The notes beneath the pieces are model-generated. The model ran no database searches. It was not told where the DNA came from and saw nothing but the letters and a program-made list of their open reading frames with translations. From CAYYVJ01 sp964475115 (GTDB lineage: Bacteria > Bacillota > Clostridia > Lachnospirales > Lachnospiraceae): DNA of 13,536 nt. Both the position numbers and the translations under genes were made by a program. The DNA is taken from the NCBI GenBank assembly GCA_964475115.1, contig CAYYVJ010000059.1:1-13536 (forward strand), written 5' to 3'. Below are positions 8,757 to 13,536 of this stretch, piece by piece; the first letter of the stretch is position 1; every line of letters begins with the position of its first letter.

Positions 8757-10916
8757 CTATAAATAAACTGTTTTGCTTATATTTACTGTAAACACTTCTG
8801 GTGTCTTTCCTGTAAGGCTTACACTTCTTGAATCTGGCTGAGACATTCCAACGTATAATTTATACTCTCCTTTTTCTAATAACAATTGTCCTTTTTCATC
8901 ATATAAGGCAAATGCTTTGCTTGGAATAGAAATATTTACCTTCATAGACTCCCCTGGCATTAAATTCACCTTTTTCAGAGCTTTTAATTGTGGATTAGGA
9001 GTGTTCTCTTTTACTGATTTCACATAAACTTGAATCGTCTGTGCTCCCTCTAAACCACCAAGGTTTTCTATATCACAAGTACAAGTAATATTACTCTTTT
9101 CATCTATTTCTGATAAATCTATTTTTATATTGTCTAGAACAAAATCAGAATAAGTTAGTCCATAGCCAAATGGATACAATGCTTCTTGTGGCATATAACG
9201 ATATGTACGATTCTTCATACTATAATCATTAAAGTCAGGGAGCTCCTCTGTGGTTTTATAAAAAGTCACAGGAAGTTTTCCTTCAGGAGAAAATTCACCA
9301 AATAATACTTCGGCTATCGCCCTTCCTCCTTGTGCTCCTGGGTACCATCCTTGTATAATTGCAGGAATATGTTCATCTGCCCAACTTACAGCAAGTGCGC
9401 TTCCTGAAAGCATAACTAGAATAACTGGCTTTCCACTAGCATAGATCGTCTTTAGAACTTCTTCTTGAATTCCAGGAAGATTTAAATTTGCTTTATCCCC
9501 ACTTGCAAATTCATTTCCTCTATCGCCTTCTTCCCCTTCTAATCCAGGGTCAAGTCCAAAACATGCCACGATAACATCACTTTCATTACATACACCTTTC
9601 ACTTCTGAAATACGGTCATTTTCTATGCCTAGACCACTTACTTTATTTTTAAACAAGTGACAACCTTCGGAATAGAATACACGAACGTCATCTCCTACAT
9701 AGTCTTGAATTCCTTCCAACACAGTAACATAACGAGAGGAAGTCCCTTCATAATTACCAACTAAAGCTTTTCGATTATTCGCATTAGGACCAATTACACC
9801 TATTGTTTTAATCTTTGTTTTATCTAAAGGAAGCATATTATCTTGATTTTTTAGTAAGGTTATACTTTTTTTAGCAGCTTTGAGGTTTAGGTCTCGCATT
9901 TCTTTTGTGTCGATTTCATTATAAGAAATCTTACTAAAAGGAACCTTGTCTTGTCCATCAAATTCGCCTAATCTCATTCTTGTCGTAAACAATCGTTCCA
10001 CTGCCTTTGTAAGTGTTTCCTCTTCTAACAAACCTTTTTTTATAGCTTCTAACAAATAGACAAATAAGTTTCCGCAGTTCAAGTCACAACCTTGATTCAT
10101 TGCTAACGCAACTGATTCTACTGGTCCTGCTGTTACACGATGTCCTTCATGGAAATCTTTGATTGCCCAACAATCTGAGACAACATGTCCTTCAAACTTC
10201 CACTCCTCACGCAAAATGTCTTGTAATAACATCTTACTACCACTACATGGTTCACCGTTAACGGCATTATATGCCCCCATAACAGCTTCCACTTTTCCAT
10301 CTTTTACACAAGTCTCAAAAGCTGGCAGATAAGTTTCTCTTAAATCTTGTAAAGATACTTCTGCATTAAAATGATGTCTCTCATCTTCAGGACCAGAATG
10401 TACTGCAAAATGCTTTGCACAGGCTGCAACCTTCATATATGTATCATCATGACCTTGTAGCCCTTCAATAAAGCGCACACCTAATTTCCCACTTAAATAT
10501 GGATCTTCTCCAAAAGTCTCGTGGCCACGTCCCCATCTAGGATCTCTAAAAATATTAACATTTGGTGACCAAAAGGTAAGACCTTTATAAATATCAGTAT
10601 CTCCAAAAGCTTGTTGCATATTGAATTTAGCACGTGCTTCTGTTGAAATAGCATCTGCTACTTCTTCAATAAAATCTTCATCAAACATTGCTGCTAAGCC
10701 TATGGCTTGCGGAAACACAGTAGCTACACCTGCTCTTGCAACACCGTGTAAAGCTTCATTCCACCAGTTATATGCTTTAATTCCAAGCCTATCTATAGTA
10801 GCTGCTGAGTGTAATGTTTGAAATACCTTTTCTTCTAAAGTCATTTTAGAGACTAGGCTTTTCGCCCTCTCCTTACACTCTTTTTCATTTTCTTTATTAT
10901 ATCGCCAATCCTTCAT
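8757..10916 (-). CDS. GH3 beta-xylosidase / beta-glucosidase
   Basis: A 719-residue exo-acting glycosidase from the chosen start. Residue numbers here count from that start. Seen: the (beta/alpha)8 domain with NEALHGVARAG (about 53-63), FWSPNVNIFRDPRWGRG (115-131) and CAKHFAVHSGPE (166-177); the nucleophile motif VVSDCWAI with Asp248; the alpha/beta sandwich domain (about 350-555) with an acid/base candidate in LEGEEGDRGN (459-468); and a C-terminal fibronectin-III-like domain (about 590-690). The HHFNAEVS and CDLNCGN stretches resemble the xylosidase branch of GH3, but beta-glucosidase activity cannot be excluded. There is no signal peptide, so it is cytoplasmic. Start choice: the reading frame is open to an ATG at 10964, but that codon has no ribosome site, whereas the ATG ending at 10916 has GGAAGG five bases upstream and gives a normal N-terminus. 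It is first gene of the xylan operon, divergent from the MocR-type regulator. Confidence 0.93.
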   Translation of the reverse strand: MKDWRYNKENEKECKERAKSLVSKMTLEEKVFQTLHSAATIDRLGIKAYNWWNEALHGVARAGVATVFPQAIGLAAMFDEDFIEEVADAISTEARAKFNMQQAFGDTDIYKGLTFWSPNVNIFRDPRWGRGHETFGEDPYLSGKLGVRFIEGLQGHDDTYMKVAACAKHFAVHSGPEDERHHFNAEVSLQDLRETYLPAFETCVKDGKVEAVMGAYNAVNGEPCSGSKMLLQDILREEWKFEGHVVSDCWAIKDFHEGHRVTAGPVESVALAMNQGCDLNCGNLFVYLLEAIKKGLLEEETLTKAVERLFTTRMRLGEFDGQDKVPFSKISYNEIDTKEMRDLNLKAAKKSITLLKNQDNMLPLDKTKIKTIGVIGPNANNRKALVGNYEGTSSRYVTVLEGIQDYVGDDVRVFYSEGCHLFKNKVSGLGIENDRISEVKGVCNESDVIVACFGLDPGLEGEEGDRGNEFASGDKANLNLPGIQEEVLKTIYASGKPVILVMLSGSALAVSWADEHIPAIIQGWYPGAQGGRAIAEVLFGEFSPEGKLPVTFYKTTEELPDFNDYSMKNRTYRYMPQEALYPFGYGLTYSDFVLDNIKIDLSEIDEKSNITCTCDIENLGGLEGAQTIQVYVKSVKENTPNPQLKALKKVNLMPGESMKVNISIPSKAFALYDEKGQLLLEKGEYKLYVGMSQPDSRSVSLTGKTPEVFTVNISKTVYL

Positions 10917-10921
10917 TTTAG

Positions 10922-10927
10922 CCTTCC
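10922..10927 (-). promoter_or_regulatory. Ribosome binding site deciding the GH3 start
   Basis: Read on the minus strand, AAGGGAAGG lies with its GGAAGG core five bases before the ATG at 10914-10916. The in-frame ATG 48 bases further upstream (10962-10964) is preceded only by A/T-rich DNA without a purine-rich site. This supports the shorter 719-residue protein over the 735-residue one. Confidence 0.65.
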
Positions 10928-10987
10928 CTTCTTTCGAGAATTCTTTATTTATTAATTTACTCATATTATAAGTATTATCAGACTATT

Positions 10988-11027
10988 TTGCTCCTTATAT
11001 CTTGCTTATTGCTAATCAAATATTGCT
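10988..11027. repeat. Phased TTGCT direct repeats, possible operator
   Basis: TTGCT occurs four times on the plus strand, starting at 10988, 11002, 11009 and 11023. The steps are 14, 7 and 14 bp, so copies 1 and 3, and copies 2 and 4, are each exactly 21 bp (two helical turns) apart. The last two copies extend to the identical octamer TATTGCTA (11007-11014 and 11021-11028). The array lies between the divergent GH3 operon and the MocR-type gene. MocR-type regulators are known to bind direct repeats, so an operator role is a fair inference. The short, AT-rich unit means chance cannot be ruled out. Confidence 0.4.
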
Positions 11028-11047
11028 ATCTCAAGCATTCAACGCCC

Positions 11048-11076
11048 TTTACAATTCCAATATCATCTATTATAGT
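11048..11076 (+). promoter_or_regulatory. Sigma-A promoter of the MocR-type regulator
   Basis: TTTACA (11048-11053) and TATAGT (11071-11076) are separated by exactly 17 bp, each matching the sigma-A consensus at five of six positions. Transcription would begin near 11083, leaving a leader of about 64 nt before the ATG at 11147. This start point also excludes the in-frame GTG at 11081 as the translation start. On the opposite strand a perfect TATAAT (11069-11074) overlaps this -10 element but lacks a good -35. Confidence 0.65.
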
Positions 11077-11133
11077 ATAAGTGGACTTGTCATTCTTTAC
11101 TTATTTCCAAATGCAAGCAATACCAGTTGAAAG

Positions 11134-11140
11134 AAAGAGG
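11134..11140 (+). promoter_or_regulatory. Ribosome binding site deciding the regulator start
   Basis: AAAGAGG lies six bases upstream of the ATG at 11147-11149. It is the only purine-rich site near a start codon in this frame, so the regulator is taken to begin at this ATG and not at the GTG at 11081. Confidence 0.65.
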
Positions 11141-11146
11141 TTTACA

Positions 11147-12541
11147 ATGTTGACATATGATTTTAGCAATAGAGGCTCTACTTCTTTATATGAATATCTA
11201 TATCGTTGTATAAAAAAGGATATCTTAGATGGCAAAATTAAAGCAAAAGAAAAACTACCTTCAAAACGTAGTCTTGCACAACATTTAAAGATCAGCATAG
11301 TAACGATAGAAAATGCATACGCTCAGCTTATATCAGAAGGATATATTTATTCTGTAGAAAAAAAAGGATATTTTGTTAGTTCCCTAGAAAAGCAAATACC
11401 TTTGGCACAGCTTCCTAAAAGAGAAGCATCTATTTTAGACACGAAAAAAGTAGACTATTTCATGGATTTTCGCACCAATAGTATTCACGCTAGTAATTTT
11501 CCTTTTTCTACTTGGCTTAAACTAATGCGTGAAGTTTTATCTGAGCATAATGAAGAACTTTTAATGGCACCTCCTTACAATGGTGTCGCCAAATTAAGAA
11601 ATGCAATTGCAGACTATTTATATTCTTTTAGAGGAATAAATGTATCTCCAGATCAGATTATTGTAGGGGCTGGAACAGAATATTTATACGGACTTCTTAT
11701 TCAACTTCTCGGAAGAGATAATATTTTTGCTGTGGAAAATCCTGGATACAAGAAAGTAGCAGATATTTATAGAAGTTTTGATTCCAAATGTGAATTTATA
11801 AATATGGATAAAAGCGGCTTGTCTATTGAACATTTAAAATCCAGTAAAGCCACTGTCGTTCATATCTCTCCTTCTCATCATTTTCCTACTGGAATTGTCA
11901 TGCCTATTAAAAGAAGGCAAGAACTATTAAACTGGGCTAATAAAAATTCAAACCGTTACATTATAGAAGATGATTATGATAGTGAATTTCGCTTTACTGG
12001 TAGGCCGATACAAGCATTACAAAGCATTGATACGAATCACAAAGTTATCTATATGAATACTTTTTCCAAAAGTATTGCTCCTTCCATTCGTATTAGTTAT
12101 ATGATTTTACCGGCTCATCTAATGGAGCTTTATAAAGATACTATGAATTTTTATTCTAATACTGTCCCTACCTTCGACCAACATGCATTGGCAAAATTTA
12201 TTGCCAACGGTTATTTTGAGCAACACATTAATCGAATGCGCAACTTTTACAAAAAACAAAGAGATCTTGTAATTAGTGCCATAAAAAACAGTCCTTTGTG
12301 GGGAAAAGTAACCATACATGAAGAAAATGCAGGACTTCATTTTCTTATGAAGGTTACAACTGATATAGATGATTTGCGTCTTAAGGAGGCTGCTGCCAAG
12401 GAAGGACTTAGAATATCCTGCTTATCCGAATATTATTACACGGACAAAAGACAAATAGAGCATATTATCGTAATTAATTATTCTGGAATCGATGGAAATA
12501 AAATTCAGGAAGCCATTGAACGTTTATCTCGTATCATTTAA
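11147..12541 (+). CDS. MocR-type (GntR/aminotransferase fusion) transcriptional regulator
   Basis: A 464-residue protein from the chosen start. Seen (numbered from that start): a GntR winged helix at about 10-80 (YRCIKKDILDGKIKAKEKLPS, split here as the wing entry, then SKRSLAQHLKIS and VTIENAYAQL for the recognition region), a linker, and a fold-type-I aminotransferase-like domain at about 105-464. The PLP site looks intact: GAGTE (175-179), ENPGY (197-201), EDDYDSEFRF (274-283) and the Schiff-base lysine K308 in NTFSKSIAPSIRISY. Family knowledge: MocR regulators bind DNA through the GntR part and sense PLP, alone or as an adduct with an amino compound, often controlling amino-acid, GABA, taurine or vitamin B6 genes and usually their own expression. 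Here it is divergent from a xylan operon and has no such partner in view, so its target is unclear. It could regulate the GH3 operon, itself, or distant genes. It is not a free aminotransferase, given the fused HTH. Confidence 0.92.
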   Translation: MLTYDFSNRGSTSLYEYLYRCIKKDILDGKIKAKEKLPSKRSLAQHLKISIVTIENAYAQLISEGYIYSVEKKGYFVSSLEKQIPLAQLPKREASILDTKKVDYFMDFRTNSIHASNFPFSTWLKLMREVLSEHNEELLMAPPYNGVAKLRNAIADYLYSFRGINVSPDQIIVGAGTEYLYGLLIQLLGRDNIFAVENPGYKKVADIYRSFDSKCEFINMDKSGLSIEHLKSSKATVVHISPSHHFPTGIVMPIKRRQELLNWANKNSNRYIIEDDYDSEFRFTGRPIQALQSIDTNHKVIYMNTFSKSIAPSIRISYMILPAHLMELYKDTMNFYSNTVPTFDQHALAKFIANGYFEQHINRMRNFYKKQRDLVISAIKNSPLWGKVTIHEENAGLHFLMKVTTDIDDLRLKEAAAKEGLRISCLSEYYYTDKRQIEHIIVINYSGIDGNKIQEAIERLSRII

Positions 12542-13008
12542 CACCAATTTCTCTTATAAGCACAGCTTTTGATTTAAAAAATTTAGACGCTGTAACAAAA
12601 CGTCTTTTAGAAAATCCTGTTGACTTTGCAAAGGCATTCAATCCTTTATTCGGTGCTCAAATGGCTATGACCTTTCAAAAACTACTAACAGAACATCTTC
12701 TTACTGGGGCAGGATTCTTAAATGCAATCAAGGCCAGGGATACAAAAGCAGCAAAAGAAGAACGTGAAAAATGGTATGCAAATTCAGATGATATTTCGAG
12801 TTTCTTACAGCACTCAAATCCTTATTGGAGTAAAAACACTTGGCAATCTCTATTCTATTCCCATTTGGAAATGATTGAACTTGATTTTATACAGCTTCTT
12901 TCAGGGAAATACACTGATAGCATAAACCAATACGATGCCATGCAAGACGAAGCAATGCAAATGGCAGATTACATGGCTTTTGGGATTATAAAACTACTCC
13001 AAATTTAA
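12541..13008 (+). pseudogene. 5'-truncated remnant of a small conserved Firmicutes protein
   Basis: The frame is open from just after the TGA at 12517 to the TAA at 13006-13008, and family-like sequence begins near 12553 (LISTAFDLKNLDAVTKRLL), followed by ENPVDFAKAFNPLFG. The first ATG in frame (12661) falls in the middle of this conserved region and has no ribosome site. There is also no ATG, GTG or TTG between the upstream stop and 12661. The rest is intact: TEHLLTGAGFL, REKWYANSDDI, NPYWSKNTWQ and MADYMAFGIIKLL. I recognise these blocks from a helical, about 170-residue Firmicutes family of unknown function, sometimes misleadingly labelled acetylglutamate kinase. About 25-30 N-terminal residues (a WxxH-type first helix in relatives) are missing. 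The homology starts almost exactly at the regulator's stop codon, suggesting a deletion or insertion breakpoint. It could still be translated from 12661 as a 115-residue fragment, but that is unlikely to be functional. Its 3' end overlaps the convergent peptidase gene by 15 bp. Confidence 0.7.
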
Positions 13009-13536
13009 ATACTCTTTCACTGCCGGGTCTTTCATATTATAAATCCGATACCATTCTTTTGTTTCCTGATTTTTAATTGTTTCTGAGCGGTTTTTATACA
13101 AAAAACGCACTAGGTTATAACAATCAACCCAGATTTCATTAACGCCTTCTTTTTGTGATTCATCAAATATTAGTTGCAGACCAAAGTGTAAATGAGAAGT
13201 ATGTATGTTATTTGTATTTTCCACACTACTATAACCAGTTCTTCCAAGATATCCTATTACATCTCCTGCTTGGACAACACTTCCCTCTTCTAGTGTTTTA
13301 ACATAAGGAAAGTTTTTTCTTAGGTGGGCGTAATAATAGTATCTTTTTTTATCAAAACTTCGAATACCGATTCTCCAACCCCCATATTTGTTCCAGCCTA
13401 AGGCTTCAACATATCCTGACTCTACAGCTATTACAGGAGTTCCAACCTGCCCCATCATATCGTGTCCCAAATGATTTCTTTTATATCCATAACTTCTAGA
13501 GACTCCAAAATCATCGTAATCATTATAAGGAAAGTA
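12994..13536 (-). CDS. M23-family (LytM-like) metallopeptidase, C-terminal part
   Basis: The last 180 residues are visible; the frame is open to the right edge, so the gene begins outside the window. Seen (numbered from the visible end): YFPYNDYDDFG, then RNHLGHDMMG (20-29) giving the HxxxD zinc pair H22/D26; GTPVIAVESGYVEALGW (32-48); YYYYAHL (66-72) with H71; GDVIGYLGRTGYS (91-103); and HTSHLHFGL (112-120), the HxH motif with H115 and H117. The zinc site is therefore complete. Members cut peptide cross-links in peptidoglycan or act in cell-wall remodelling and sporulation. The N-terminal part, where a signal peptide or membrane anchor would lie, is not visible, so location is inferred from the family. 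The C-terminal tail of about 60 residues after HLHFG (ending VKEYLNLE) is typical of clostridial relatives. The TTG at 13468-13470 is an internal Leu codon, not the start: coding similarity, including zinc ligand H22, extends upstream of it. Confidence 0.88.
   Translation of the reverse strand, partial: YFPYNDYDDFGVSRSYGYKRNHLGHDMMGQVGTPVIAVESGYVEALGWNKYGGWRIGIRSFDKKRYYYYAHLRKNFPYVKTLEEGSVVQAGDVIGYLGRTGYSSVENTNNIHTSHLHFGLQLIFDESQKEGVNEIWVDCYNLVRFLYKNRSETIKNQETKEWYRIYNMKDPAVKEYLNLE

Noticed and set aside
11034..11056. cre-like sequence in the xylan control region (TGTAAAGGGCG on the minus strand)
   Set aside because: The central CG of the consensus is not aligned and there is no dyad symmetry.
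11081..11146. GTG at 11081 as the start of the MocR-type regulator
   Set aside because: It lies at or before the predicted transcription start, has no ribosome site and would add 22 residues not expected ahead of a GntR domain. The ATG at 11147 has AAAGAGG upstream.
12661..13008. Intact 115-residue gene starting at the ATG at 12661
   Set aside because: There is no ribosome site, and family-like coding sequence continues about 36 codons upstream of this ATG, so it is an internal Met of a truncated gene.
13468..13470. TTG as the start of the M23 peptidase
   Set aside because: The frame is open to the window edge, and the codon just before it encodes the first zinc-ligand His of the HxxxD motif.
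1..13536. Mobile element, phage, defence island, toxin-antitoxin or riboswitch
   Set aside because: I saw no transposase, integrase, terminal inverted repeats, tRNA, CRISPR-like repeats, small toxin pair or recognisable structured leader. All sizeable frames are metabolic, sensory, regulatory or cell-wall genes.

Overview
The window looks like a chromosomal segment of an AT-rich, low-GC Gram-positive anaerobe, most likely a fibre-degrading member of the Clostridia (Lachnospiraceae-like). The reasons are AT-rich codon use, strong AGGAGG-type ribosome sites, a clostridial FprA-type flavodiiron protein, an M23 peptidase and a cytoplasmic glucuronoxylan-processing cluster. Genus assignment is inference only. 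I found no tRNA, rRNA, CRISPR array, insertion sequence or phage gene, and no gene-free stretch longer than about 185 bases.

Region 1 (1-5058, all minus strand, read right to left) is a probable three-gene transcription unit. It has a good sigma-A promoter at 5030-5058, then a dCache chemoreceptor (2909-4981), a full-length AcnA-type aconitase (174-2879) and the start of a flavodiiron protein (1-158, cut by the window edge). Gaps are 29 and 15 bp. Aconitase has an oxygen- and NO-sensitive [4Fe-4S] cluster and flavodiiron proteins remove O2 or NO, so the last two genes make functional sense together.

Region 2 (5070-10916, minus strand) is a compact xylan side-chain operon. It holds a GH3 beta-xylosidase/beta-glucosidase, a SASA-family carbohydrate O-acetylesterase and a GH67 alpha-glucuronidase, with 14- and 17-bp gaps, and ends in a hairpin terminator at 5070-5118. 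None of the three has a signal peptide. The likely scheme is that acetylated (methyl)glucurono-xylooligosaccharides are imported by a transporter outside the window, deacetylated, stripped of (4-O-methyl)glucuronic acid, and hydrolysed to xylose in the cytoplasm.

Region 3 (10917-12541) is the divergent control region and a plus-strand MocR-type regulator (GntR helix-turn-helix fused to a PLP aminotransferase fold). The intergenic DNA holds a good promoter for the regulator, an overlapping opposite-strand -10 candidate, and a set of phased TTGCT repeats that could be an operator. A MocR-type regulator beside a hemicellulose operon is unusual.

Region 4 (12541-13536) begins directly at the regulator's stop codon with a 5'-truncated remnant of a small conserved Firmicutes protein. 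This marks an old rearrangement breakpoint. The remnant converges on, and overlaps by 15 bp, an M23 metallopeptidase gene that runs off the right edge. No clearly new multi-gene system was recognised. The most unusual points are the MocR/xylan pairing, the repeat array and the breakpoint.
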